From Congeria kusceri (lineage: Eukaryota; Mollusca; Bivalvia; Myida; Dreissenidae): a stretch of DNA of 64,000 nucleotides. The DNA lies in the NCBI GenBank assembly GCA_027627225.1, contig CM051026.1, positions 4,297,915-4,361,914 on the forward strand, read 5' to 3'. This document shows, in pieces, positions 10,690 to 22,297 of the stretch. The stretch's first letter is position 1; each line of letters opens with the position of its first letter. The translations under genes were made by a program, and so were the position numbers. The notes beneath the pieces are model-generated. The model had not been told where the DNA came from and did no database searches. It saw only the letters and a program-made list of their open reading frames with translations.

Positions 10690-12370
10690 AGTCCCCAACC
10701 GGTGTTTCACCAGTGGGGACTATAGGATTGCCCTCCGTCCGTCTGTCAGTCAGTCCGTCCGTCTGCAAAATATTGTTCATGCGATAACTCAAAAAGTACT
10801 GAAGATACTTAGATGAAACTGTGTATACATATGAACCGCAATGTGAGTATTATGAATGACCTTTTATTTTACCAGAGGTCAAACGTCACATGACTCACTT
10901 AAAATAGAAATATACAAAAACAAACTGAATCCTGCTATAACTCAAATAGTACTGAAGATATTTTAATGAAACTTGGTATACATATAAACGGCAATGTGAG
11001 GATTATGCAGGACTTTTTTTTTTCACCAGAGATCAATGGTCACGTGACTGTTACTATAAATAGAAATAAACCAAATACTGTTATAATTCGAAAAGTACAT
11101 AAGATATGACAATGAAACTTGGTACATTGATTGAACTATAGGTTTGCCATCTGTCTATGTGTCTCTCTATCTGTTCGTCCGTATATTTGTCCGTCCGTCT
11201 GTCTGTCCATTCCCAAAACTTCCTGCAATAATTCAAAAAGTACTGAACTTATTTCGATGATACTGGGCAGTGTTCATTCTGGGCTGAGTTGCAGGTGGGC
11301 CAAAGGCCTATCAGCCACAAAATCAGTGCGCCATTTAAGGATTTTGTTGGGGGCAACAAATTATCAGTATATTTTTCGTGTTACTTGTATTATATTTTTT
11401 TTACAAAGGTCAAAAAACATCAAATTGTTCTTCATCGTACGATAACCACGAAAATTTCTCTAAACAACCTGTATGAAATGTGTGACCATCAACCTATCAG
11501 TTTTTTCTCTCAAACTTGCAGACGAAGTACGGCCAGTACGGGTACCTATCAGTTTTTTCACCCAAACTTGCAGACGAAGTACGGCCAGTACGGGTACCGA
11601 TACGGCTGAATCAACGGATGTTTTCTTGCCCTCATTGTCCCATGGTATTCTAATTTTGCCTGGGAAATTTGGTGGAAAATTCAAAAACATTTGTCCCGTG
11701 ATGCTGTCTTTATCTGCTTTCCGCTCTAACATCATTATTTTGTTATTAATATCAACTTAAACCGCATATATTTCAGACAGCACTGTTAGCAATTTGTTAT
11801 GATGTAAGCGAGGTCAAATGGCGTGTTACCTTTAGCAGCCTATGAAATTGCTTGTTGTAATACAGTGCGTGCTGTAGCCTAGCAGCGGTTAGTTTCCACT
11901 AACAATCTGACTATGCGATGTTTAATATTCTCAAGACAATTTTCAATAATTTTCATATGAAAAACATTGAATTTTCTATGCACACCGTATATTAATAATG
12001 CGCCCAAATGGCCCACTGACAATAATTTTGTTGCGCCCATTCATAATATCTTGCGGGAATCCCGCAAAGGCGTGGCCCAAAATGAACACTGACTGGGTAT
12101 ACATATAAACAGCAATGTGGCAATGTGAGGATTATGCACGACCTTTTATTTTTCACCAGAGGTCAAAGGCCACGTGACTGTTACTTAAAATAGAATAAAC
12201 TTATTACTGTAATAATTATTAAAGAACATAACATATGATCATGAAACTTGGTACACATAATGGACTATATGATGGCCCTCTGTCAGTTTAGTACTGCAAT
12301 AACTCAAAAAGTAACTCGAATGTCTGGTCAATGTTACTAAAATAGAAAAAAACTACAACTTAATACTGCA
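10690..12370 (+). repeat. Tandem block, ~150 bp units, family C, split by a DNA transposon
   Basis: Begins with a hairpin GTCCCCAACCGG...CCAGTGGGGAC (10692-10725) and a CCGTCCGTCTGTCAGTCAGTC run. Units share ATAACTCAAAAAGTACTGAA, ATGAAACTTGGTATACATAT and CAATGTGAGGATTATG. The block is interrupted at 11268-12091 and resumes in register after it. Confidence 0.8.
11262..12097. mobile_element. Non-autonomous DNA transposon with CAGTG termini (hAT-like), 824 bp
   Basis: Termini CAGTGTTCATTCTGGGC (11268-11284) and GCCCAAAATGAACACTG (12075-12091) are inverted with one mismatch. Each side is flanked by ACTGGG (11262-11267 and 12092-12097), and joining the flanks restores the interrupted repeat unit. 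Inside, a ~56 bp stretch with CTATCAGTTTTTTC and GACGAAGTACGGCCAGTACG is duplicated (about 11493-11598). No transposase frame. hAT-like by termini; the visible duplication is 6 bp, shorter than the usual 8. Confidence 0.8.
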
Positions 12371-12558
12371 GTGACACCGGTAGGTGACTCTTGTATTGCT
12401 TGCAATACTATCAAAACCTTGTTGTAAATATTTCTTACTGGTATTTTCTTTCTTGATTCAGTAAAATAATGTATGCATATGTTAACATTATACACATTTA
12501 TATGCTAAATGTGTAATGTAATCAGCCATACTTTAAATGCAGAATGTTTTTATTTTTT

Positions 12559-13537
12559 TTATATTGTAGGGATGGGACAGAATACTCGAATATTCGAATA
12601 TTGGATAATATTAGAATATAAAAAAAACGAATACGAATATTTGATTTTCTTATTTATTTAAAGAACAAAATTTCTTTTCAAAATCATGTTTTTTCCCCAG
12701 TTTTATTGCAAATTTAACATGAATTCCAGTCGTATTGCTTGCCTAGCAGGTGGGCGGGGGCAGTGTAACGTTTTCACTACGCATGCTAAACATGTCCAAT
12801 TAACGACAATTAATAATTGGCAAGGGGGCCACGTCTGTAGAAGGGCCGTGAGTTAACAGTTTGTGGGAGACGTGAATATGACGCATTGTATCCACAAATA
12901 ACAAAACTGGGCCATGTTGTGATAACGGTTTCACAGTTTGCACAAGGCGTATATTGTTGTTTATTGTCCTTAAGTGACATCTTTACAGTTAACTTGTTTA
13001 CAGTAAATTACAATTACTCTCTAAGTGAACTAATCAAAATGAATCGATTATCATTAACAAAATTAGCATGATCTGGTCAATCTTACTATACGTCACTTGT
13101 AAATTATTCTCTATTATATCAACACCGTATATTATACAAGAGTCTTTATTATTAAGCCATGCCACCATCACGTTCTTGGAAGTACTTTATGCGGTCAGTA
13201 GACAAAACCCAGGCAACGTGTAATCTGCACAGCAGATACAAGCTTCATGGTTCTGAAAAAAAAACAGAACGATTAACAAATTCACTATCAATACATCTAA
13301 AAATATCTTACATTTCTTTATATTTGCCTAACACTCGCAAAGTTATATCGCTCATTTACCACTGAAACAAGGTAAAACAACTAGGTACATGTAGTATACA
13401 CATTTTGGATAGGTAAATATTCGGACAGGGTGTCGTATATAGTCATATTTACAACACAAATATTTGAATATATTCGAATACCTAAAATGAATATTCGAAT
13501 ATTGATTTCAGTATTCGGTCCCATCCCTAATATATTG
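12559..13537. mobile_element. hAT-like element with 12-bp TIRs and a BED-finger remnant, 963 bp
   Basis: The inverted termini TAGGGATGGGAC (12567-12578) and GTCCCATCCCTA (13518-13529) are perfect, followed inward by GAATATTCGAATATT-rich subterminal repeats on both sides. Flanks TTATATTG and ATATATTG match at 7 of 8 positions, fitting an 8-bp hAT duplication. The interior is mostly non-coding apart from the remnant at 13159-13310. Confidence 0.85.
13159..13310 (+). pseudogene. Degenerate BED-type zinc-finger fragment of a hAT transposase
   Basis: Reads MPPSRSWKYFMRSVDKTQAT then CNLHSRYKLHG and a downstream leucine/histidine stretch. This resembles a BED finger (WKYF...D...A.C..C), with the second cysteine of the pair apparently replaced (CNLH). 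BED fingers sit at the N terminus of many hAT transposases, so this fits the surrounding element. Inactive. Confidence 0.5.
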
Positions 13538-13910
13538 GTATTCCAAACGCAAAAAAGCGCTTTGTACAAGTAGATGTGATTGGTTATCATATTGCCTCAA
13601 GACCATGATGAGAAAGACCTCTTTACGGAGATCCCAACACAAGAATCATTGATAAGATAGTGTAATTGAAATATCAGAAAATATTGAATAATAGTGAAAT
13701 AATAATATTGAAACAAGAACATTTCCTAGGCACCAAATCTTCCCTGAAGCAAATGACGTTAACGACATCATTGAATGCCAACTGACGTGCTCCGGGTTGC
13801 CTATAGTGACTCATTTTGAATGCATTCCATTTTTAACAGAGTAAAATCGCTTAAATTTTGTAAATTGATGCAATATATATTCCAGTTTATTTTAATGTAC
13901 TTTTTTTCTA
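13530..13910. other. No recognised gene
   Basis: AT-rich sequence between the hAT-like element and a short tandem repeat. Nothing supported. Confidence 0.4.
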
Positions 13911-14012
13911 TGAAATAATCATATGTCTAAAAATATGAAAAAAATGAAATAATCATATGTCTAAAAATATGAAAAAAATGAAATAATCATATGTCTAAAA
14001 ATATGAAAAAAA
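13911..14012 (+). repeat. 34-bp tandem repeat, 3 copies
   Basis: Units begin TGAAATAATCATATGTC at 13911, 13945 and 13979 and are almost identical, each ending in an A run. Confidence 0.9.
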
Positions 14013-14760
14013 ACTACATTAAATTTGATCATCCCTCGTTCATCACTGGAAATTAAATTGTTTACTTGGGTGGCAGAGGTCTGAGCTCTCAGAGTGCTTA
14101 CTGTTTGTTAACCCGTTCGTCTGTTTACAACTTTGCGCATTATTATTATTTCCGGCGATTTCTTTCTGCATAGTTGTACTTCTTGACAGCTGATACATGT
14201 ATAATGGGAGACAGTTTACGCGCATATTGGCGAAGCAAGAGGACATCGAGATACTTGTTGTTGGTAAATAATACATGATTTTGGCATTGAAGTAGGTTTA
14301 TTTTTAAGTCGCATCTTATGGCAGTTTAAAGGGAGGTAACTCGGTAGTTATGGTCAGCTCAACGACATTAATGAACTTAGTTGACAGAAAGTATTGGGGT
14401 GCAGAACTCTGTATGACCAACTAAGCCAACAACTTACGAAGTTATTTATGTAGGTTAGACATGAACATTTGAACTGTGATTTTATTCTGAATAAACAGTG
14501 CTTTTTTGGAACTAAATCCGTTTCATCCGTTCAATCCGTTTCAAACAATTTTGAGTTCTAATTGTAACTGTATTAACATATTAACGTGTAGTTCATCGTT
14601 TTTAACAATTGCACACAGAGCAAATTTCTTTGTACCTTCGCTGCTTTGATGAAATAATATGATAATTCCTCTTCTTGAACGTCAACAGTAACAGCAGCAA
14701 GCGCCTGAATTGTACTATGGCGTAAGACTTATACTTCGAGGCGAAATCGTATTTAGTAAC
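14013..14760. other. Spacer between duplicon copies; no recognised gene
   Basis: Contains short chance frames only. The junction into duplicon copy 2 lies near 14760, where CTACGAAATGTCTGTCTTTC matches window start. Confidence 0.4.
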
Positions 14761-15179
14761 TCTACGAAATGTCTGTCTTTCATACTTTTCTAATATGTCA
14801 TTCACATTATTTTGCAAAGAATGGCGATTCTACACTTGATAATAACTCCGTTAATTAGTATAGTACTTTAATGTAGACGCAATATATATAATGTAGACCA
14901 TTACAGTTACATAAACACACTGAAAGGAATCTAAATGATGTAAACAAATATATAACACATTTAAATATTATATAAATTGCATCAATAGCTTTACATAATA
15001 TACTGTACATTTCTGAATATTCAAAATGTTTTGCGTGTTTGTACGTTTCGGAAATGATTCTATAAGATCAAGCTTTAAGCTTCACGAGTGGAAAATCACG
15101 ACCGACCATATCAAAGGAGATATAAGTCAATACAGCTGTACTAGGGGCCGTTTGGCAAGAATAGGACTTATCAAAAGTA

Positions 15180-15870
15180 ACAGTGAAAATCAATCATAAC
15201 AACTTAATTCAGAGGTTAAATGGAGATCAATCATAACACGTGAGATCAATCATATTAGGGGAGATCAATCATAACAGGTAAGATCAATCATAACAGGCAA
15301 TATCAATCATAGCAGGGTAGATCAGTCATAGCAGGGTAGATCAGTCATAACAGGGGAGATAAATTGTAACATGGGAGATCAATCATAACGGAGGAGATCA
15401 ATCATATCAGGGGAGATCAGTCATAACATGGTAGATCAATCACAACAGGGGAGATAAATTGTAACATTGGAGATCAATAATAACACGGGAGATCAGTCAT
15501 AACAGGTGAGGTAAATCATAAAATGGGAAGATCAATTGTAACAGGTGTGATTAATCGCCACAGGTGAGATCAGTCACAACATGTGAGATCAATCATTACA
15601 TGTGAGATCAATCATTACATAAGGAGATAATTCATACCAGGTGAGATCAATTGTAATATGGGAGATAACAGAGAATATACATTATTTCAGGGTAGACCAG
15701 TCACTATAAGGGAGATCGATCGTAACAGCTGATATCAGTCATACAAAAGGGAGTCATGCAGTCATAATAGGCGAAATAAATCATAACTGACGAAATAAAT
15801 AATAACAGAGGAGATGAATAATACCAGTTGAGATCAATCATAACATGACCTACGTCAAAACAAATTTGAT
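15180..15870 (+). repeat. Degenerate ~20-22 bp minisatellite, copy 2 (longer)
   Basis: Paralogue of the array at 420-845 with the same GATCAATCATAACAGGGG core, expanded by about half again in length. Confidence 0.75.
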
Positions 15871-16610
15871 CAATCGTTACGGTGGAGTGCATCCATGGCA
15901 GGGGAGCACAATGAATATGAGGAACGATAAATGCTTCAGAAAACAATCAAGATATTGGCACGACTTATTATATTTGTGCTGAATGGTGTTGTGTAACCTA
16001 ATTCAAACTTACAAGGTTAACTCCCTCGTTAAAAGTTGTGCCATTTTCAACGCGTTGTTCCAAGTTTCCTCACTAAGTATGTTGATTGATTTTAATACTG
16101 CTGGACATCTTAAGATCCGCACAGAGTAAGCTTATCTACAATAGTAATGGTATTTCTCTAATGATTATAGATTTGATGTGGATCTATTTAAAGTTTACTG
16201 GTGATTGTTTGGTGAACACACTGTAATTTTAATACCTAGTAAAAGAATATTAGATTAAACATCACTATCACCAATATTAATACAATATGTTTGCTGGTCA
16301 GACATTAGAAATTGAACAAAAATAATGCATTACGGAAAACGAAAACCAATTTAACAATTTGAGCACGCAAATAGGTCAAGGTCGATCCGAAAATATCCAA
16401 ATGAAAATCTCGTAGTCATGTGGTAAAACAACAATGGCAGCGTAATTGTACATTGTGTGCTGGTCAGAGTTATTTTCAGGTATTTTGATTCTCAAAACAC
16501 GCCACAAGTCATAAGTTTATATTGACTTACCTGTCAATGTAGTGATTTCCTCCTGAATTTTCAAATTTTGGATTTATAGTGTGACATTAATATGTTACGA
16601 CTCTGGTTGG

Positions 16611-16657
16611 CTTCAGCGAACAGGTCACGTCAGTACTATATAAACTGTTCGCTGAAG
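16611..16657. repeat. Perfect 13-bp hairpin
   Basis: CTTCAGCGAACAG (16611-16623) and CTGTTCGCTGAAG (16645-16657) are perfect inverted arms around a 21-base loop. This could be a small MITE or a structured transcript segment. Confidence 0.7.
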
Positions 16658-16883
16658 TTTCTTTGGCTAATATGGCCATGCATGGGACCTCATTCTGTTG
16701 GTACAAGTACACGTTTTGCTGACCAAAAGGCATAGACTAGAGGCTTAGACTTAGCAGTAACTTGTTAAGCTGATCAAATATTGAGATAGACTGTAATGAC
16801 AATTCGACATAGAACAAATGCTCACATGCATTCCATGTGAGTCACTTGCACATAAGCACCCCCAATTCAGTAGTAAGTCATTA

Positions 16884-17640
16884 GAGCCCCGCAAATTTTT
16901 TGCGGGTGCCCTATAGTCTGCCCTGTCTGTCCGTATGTCCGTCCGTTCGTCCGTCCGTTCGTCCGTCCGTCCGTCCACATTTTTCATGTTTTTATTTCAT
17001 AACTTCAAAACCGTTTCAGCTATTAATTTGAATCTTCATGGTTGGATAGATCTCATTAAGGATAAGTGCAGTGCACAAGAACCATTACACTGCACTTCAT
17101 GGTTCTGGAGTTATTGCCCTTTGTTAATTTTTCATACTTCGTTTTTGTCTGGAGCATAACTCTTAGACTATAAGAGGTATTAACTTGAAACTTCATAGGT
17201 GGATAGATCTTATTGAAACTTCATAGGTGGATAGATCTTATTGAGGAGAAGTGCTGTGCACAAGAACCGTTACTCTGCAATTAATAATTCTGTAGTTTTT
17301 GCCCTTTGTTAATTTTTAATTTTCTGGCGTAGTCAACTTTTGATTTCAGCTCTCTAACTTGAGAAGGAATTGAAAATTTTTAATGAAACTTCATCCATAG
17401 ATACCTTATATCCAGACCTGGCTTTGGATTACATAGGGGGCGGATGGGGTCACTGTCAAGGTCACCGTTACAAAAAATAGAAAACGGGTTTCTGCTCAAT
17501 TACTCGAGAACGCATTGAGCTATTGTAATTCAACTTCATACATAGATATCTTTTAATACTAATTAGGGCCCCGCACATTTTTTGCAGATGCCCTATAGTA
17601 ATCACCCTGTTCGTCCGTCTGTCCATCCAACCACATTTTA
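16884..17640 (+). repeat. Two starts of a CCCCGC hairpin / GTCC-run family plus a family A block
   Basis: GCCCCGCAAATTTTTTGCGGG followed by a GTCCGTCC run occurs at 16886-16980 and again, degenerate, at 17568-17635. Between them are ~130 bp units with CTTCATAGGTGGATAGATCT (17180-17330) and family A units (17340-17560). Confidence 0.7.
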
Positions 17641-18010
17641 GCTCACCTGAGCACGAAACAGCGTGGAGGACAGAGACTTGCACTGTTTGTGTAAAGCCAT
17701 AAGGTCTCATTTGAAGTCGAATATGGGCCAGATCGGACGTGAAGTAGTGAGTATAAATGAGGATTAAAATTTTTCTCCTCCATTTGCAAGTTACGGCCCT
17801 TTAATAATTTTCCTTTATGTAATGTATGGGGAAAATTCCTTTTGAATGCAACTCGTCTTAGAGTATCCAACGGATTTTCTTGAAACTTGTCTTCATTGTA
17901 GAGGTTAATGTGTAGTTGAACAGTACATGAAGATGGGGATTGAATTTTTAATAATAAGTACTATATTTTCATTTCCTATCAATACGTTCAAAATTGACTG
18001 ACCCCTACCT
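17640..18010 (+). repeat. Fragment of the AGCTCACCTGAGCAC family
   Basis: The 5' terminus AGCTCACCTGAGCAC starts at 17640, followed by a GTGGAGGACAGAGAC phrase and units with AAGTCGAATATGGGCCAGAT. It fades by about 18010 without a recognisable 3' end. Confidence 0.6.
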
Positions 18011-18355
18011 TCAAACATGCTATCAATCAGGGCCGGCTGTAATCCATGTGACAAACTTGCAGTTCTTGCTTAATTGTAATTGATCCATGGAGTGTGTATA
18101 CAATTGCTTACAAAACTACGAAATGTTGCAAGAGAACCTGTTTAAATAGTGAAATAAAAAAAACAAAAGACATTAAGAACATAAAGTGGAAATAAACATG
18201 TATATTAATCACTACTAGGTACACCCATCATAAGGCTAAAAAATTAATGATTTGTTTCTCAGGCAGCGCCACAATGGTTTCTAATGGCCCGCAACGATTT
18301 TGATTTAATGCCAAAAAAACAAATTAACTATTTTTTTACTATCGCGTCCAGGGTT

Positions 18356-18701
18356 TTAAGGAGCAGTCCAGAAATATGTTAATAAAAAATAACACTTTGC
18401 AGCAAGTGTTTTTGATGGACATGTTACCTAACAAAATACAAAAACTAACTATTGAAATCTGTGAGTTATTAACATTTTGGTAACTTGCTGTTATCTATTT
18501 TCTGTATGTGATAACTGGTGATGACTCTTGAGTTAACCAACATGTTTATTACAGGATATTCCGTTCGTACCAAGTGCTTTTGAACAATGCCTTTCGTAAA
18601 TAAGAAACAGAGTTCGGAACGAATAAACACCATAAACATTCATAAGAAATGTTTACTAAAATCACGATGTATTGATTTACATCCCATGGACAGCGGCTTA
18701 A
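18356..18701. mobile_element. TTAA-flanked MITE, second family (338 bp)
   Basis: TTAA at 18356-18359 and 18698-18701. Inner ends GGAGCAGTCCAG and CCATGGACAGCGGC are imperfect inverted repeats. It aligns over its length with 23336-23677. Confidence 0.65.
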
Positions 18702-19488
18702 AATTAAACGTATCCCCATTTTAAGACAGCGGAAGAAGAGTAACTCGGTAGAGATTTCTGTATTTCCGGTAACTTTCTTCCTGTCAGATTTAATTATATA
18801 AATCGGATATACACAAATTGTGAAATACTTTGTAAATTTTGAAAAAAGTCATGATCGATTGGGAACCATTACAAATATCGTCTATTTGTAGACTTAAACT
18901 TTTGTTTCGTAGATGCTTTTGCTTGTGTAATGTTTAACATTCCATATTTTTTGAAGAAAATCTGTGTCAATATAAGTCCTTTGGAAACAAACAAAAATGC
19001 CAGCTGCATTGACAAGTGTTGATTTTCCATTCCAAAAATTATTGGTGATTTATTGCAAATAATTCCTGTTTTTAACATTCATAAAAACATGAATAACGAA
19101 AAGTTAAATTCTTTAAATAGGAGTACTTTTATGCTGATGGTATATCAATTTGAAGGCACTTATGTTAATTATGAACATTCAGACTGATTGCCTTTTTACG
19201 TCAGCTTCCATAAATGACCGTTTGTGAGTAATAAATCCATATTTAGAATTTCATAAAAAGGGACGCTTATGTTGTTATTAAAACTTTAAATTGTCTTTAA
19301 TCTGCACTTATTTACTTGTTTTAATAAGCCATTACATAGTGCCAATAGAAAATTGTTTTGAGTCTAACATTTTATTAAGACTGAAACTATCTCACGTATT
19401 GTTTTGTACATAACTGTGTCCTGCTTCATAGCATAAGAGACCGCCGCTATTGCTACACAACATAAAAACTTGCTCTTGAAAAACCTGG
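18702..19488. other. No recognised gene
   Basis: AT-rich, no coding signal. Confidence 0.4.
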
Positions 19489-19813
19489 TACAGTCTAACC
19501 TCGTTATTTGGAAGTAGCCGGTACCAATACAAATACTTCTAAATAATGATTATTTGAATTAAACATTTCTAGATAGCATGATTGTTGCAAAATTCGCCAA
19601 ACTGTATATATAATAGTGAATCTTTCCTTATTTATTATTTCCCCTGACATTCTGACTATTGTACACGGCGCAATATAGTTTATTTAGAATCTGTTACAAG
19701 TAAATGCGAACTGATGACCTAACGAATGTAAATCCAACTAAAGTACAAACAACAACAACGAAATAACAAAGAATTCAGATTAATGGTGTTCCAAATAACG
19801 TTGATCTACTGTA
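19489..19813. mobile_element. pogo/Tigger-type MITE, 321 bp, TA target site
   Basis: The left end CAGTCTAACCTCGTTATTTG (from 19491) and the right end CAAATAACGTTGATCTACTG (to 19811) are inverted repeats with a few mismatches. Both are flanked by TA. The CAGT.NAACCTCGTTAT consensus is characteristic of pogo/Tigger members of the Tc1/mariner superfamily. No transposase. Confidence 0.8.
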
Positions 19814-20439
19814 CATGCTTTGCATGCAGACAATGTTACAACAAGCATCAATCAATATTTTTTAGTCCTCCTGTTCAACACCGTCCATGCAGCGTTTGTG
19901 CGTTAGCGATTATTGATTATTTAACTGCTAAGTCGGTCAATAGCTATAAATAGCAAATGTTTACTTGTTATGTATCCCCGACCATCAAAGTTGTTTTGTC
20001 TTGTCTTGTCTTGAATAAACTTGAAACATGGTCTTGTGTGTGCATTTGTAACCTGTTGAGAAGCACAGATAATGCTTGATGTTTTGGCCTTGAAGGCAAA
20101 TTTGGACATTGTTCCAGATTAGGAATTTTGCATGACCGATTTCTTGAAAGTGATTAGGTCTGTAGTTGCAAATTATAAATTCTGTTAGGCAGGCAAAAAA
20201 TGTGGATTCCATGGATATTTATATTGTTCCCAGATTTTATATAGTTTGTATTGATGAAAATTGTAACTTTCAGTTTTACACCATTAAAACAATTTTTGAG
20301 CGATCAGACATTAAACTGTATAATAAGTTTCACTCCCATTAGTTGAATAATTTATCAGTAAGACTATCTAGATGGTGTAAAGTTATCAGGTCGTGTAACG
20401 CTACTATTCCTACTATCTGGGTTGCAAGTAATTAGGGCA

Positions 20440-20734
20440 AATTCACCAATGTTCGGACGAAGGTTGAATGCTTTCAACGCAGTGTAATCTGTTACTGTGC
20501 GTAAATATTTACACAAACAGATGCGTGTTTGTATCATAAAAAAGGACCCTTTAAAGGCGTTTAAACAGGATTTGTTGGCATTTCGAACGGTTGTAGATCA
20601 TAAAAACCAGTCTGATAAAGCTACACTAAAAACTACCATAGTTGGGACATTACAACTTAGGTTGGGACGGCCTATTCTGAGCTTTGGACGCTGTTGTAAA
20701 AATAGTATCAAAAATAGGAAATATTAAAATCTAA
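20440..20734. other. No recognised gene
   Basis: Contains one 76-codon chance frame on the + strand with no recognisable motif. Confidence 0.35.
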
Positions 20735-20995
20735 ATTCTTCATCGTCACGGTCATCATCATCATCGTCGTTTTCATCGTCATCTTCTTCATCATTAGCAA
20801 CATCATTATCATCGTCACCATATCATCATCTTCTTCATCATTGTCACCCTCGTCATAATCACCATTAGTAGCAACAGCATCGTCGTCGTCGTCATATCTT
20901 TGCCGTTACAGTAGTAATCACTAACAATGTCAGAATTATGACCACATCAACATGATCACCAACAACTCCTACATCATCATCATCTCCATCTTTAC
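20735..20995 (+). repeat. Imperfect trinucleotide repeat (CAT/CGT/CTT)
   Basis: A ~260 bp run dominated by ATC, GTC and TTC triplets with interruptions, bordered by ordinary AT-rich sequence. Confidence 0.85.
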
Positions 20996-20999
20996 AGAG

Positions 21000-21780
21000 C
21001 TCTACTTTAATGCACTTATTTACAAATATTTATCTGTGAAATCAATAAATGATGCAGCAATATTAAGGGTATGTTTTTATTGATACATACAAGTTTACCT
21101 GGTTTCCGTTTTTTACAATCTCAACTAAATGAAGAAGTGTTTTGTCTTTCAATTTGTGAGCAAAGCTGTTTGCCAGATAAAACGATAGTTATATCAAAAT
21201 ATCCATGTTTAGTGAAACTTAAATGAACCTCTTGCAAGACAGCGACAGCATACAAGATTGTATTCACATGCTCTGTAACAATTGAAAATATGTCAGCAAT
21301 CTTGGGGTGTTCATATGCTGTTTGGTGTTGCTATAAATATAATAATAGGTCATGCATGTCCTCTCGTGTTTGCGTGACAGGTATTTTTAAAACAAGTTCT
21401 CTACGAACTAGACATTGAACGATTGACATCATGTGAAACCGAAAAAATATTATTTCTATTATCAACAGATATTTTCCATTTTTTATAGAGTTCAGGTGTG
21501 AGCATTTCTCATTTATCGTTTGGTGTGCATATAGGACACAATATTACTGCAAATCTAAATGGATGATATATTACATGTATATATTGCTTAAATTATTTTT
21601 CCCAAATAGATTTGCTGTAAATATATCATATTTATTTGAATTCCATGGTTTGGACATTTTAGAGAATGCAGTCTGATGCTTGGTTGAAGCTGTACAAACC
21701 ATGGTAAATTAATTTTTTTTTATTTAGCTATGATGTCAAAATAAAAACAATAAATGTAGCAAGAAAACTATGTCATTGAA
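21000..21780. other. Insertion-like segment in duplicon copy 2 without recognised genes
   Basis: It has no evident counterpart in copy 1 at the matching position (between about 6060 and 6110). No termini recognised. Confidence 0.35.
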
Positions 21781-22196
21781 GCGTAAAAATAGCATAAGTT
21801 CAAGACTTCAATATATTTATGTTTTCAATTTGAACTTTGTACAATATTACATAAATATATTGGTACTATACAATAATATGTTAGTACAAAACATTTTCCT
21901 AGTTACTATATGTATATTTAACTCAAAGTTAAGACGTTAACTGTTTCAAACGCCTGTATTAATATGCTATTTGATACAATGAATCAATGGTAACTGGTTT
22001 CTGTTCATGGTAAACAACCATTTTGGTATCCGGGTAATTATGCGGCAGGTACCCAGGTAGTCAATTACTGCTCATCTCACTACTAACCAGGAAGTGCTCA
22101 GTGTACTGAAATTGTCTTAATTCTTCATTTATGCAGTTAAATGGACTAGGAAGTGGGTAATTTTGTATTTGATGTATGGAATGTTTCTCTGTTCAG

Positions 22197-22297
22197 CTAC
22201 AACTCAAGTGGTACCTGTACATGTGAACTGAACTTTGAAGAAATGCCCTGTGATGCGTGCTTTGATGACTGCCATCTGCAGCCAAACTGCACCCAAG
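22197..22297 (+). CDS. EGF-like exon, duplicon copy 2 (possibly damaged at its 5' edge)
   Basis: The acceptor is CTGTTCAG at 22189-22196 and the donor is CAAG|gtttgt. It reads YNSSGTCTCELNFEEM then PCDACFDDCHLQPNCTQ and is open throughout, with six cysteines. Length is 101 bp, one base short of the symmetrical 102 bp expected; the base appears lost right after the acceptor relative to copy 1 (CAG|GCTAC versus CAG|CTAC). It ends one base into a codon, which matches the start phase of the exon at 42488. The likely product is part of a secreted or adhesive multidomain protein. The specific gene was not recognised. Confidence 0.5.

Noticed and set aside
11131..11760. Overlapping ~100-codon frames on both strands
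   Set aside because: They cross the boundary between a tandem block and the inserted CAGTG element and use its internal 56-bp duplication; no conserved domain seen.
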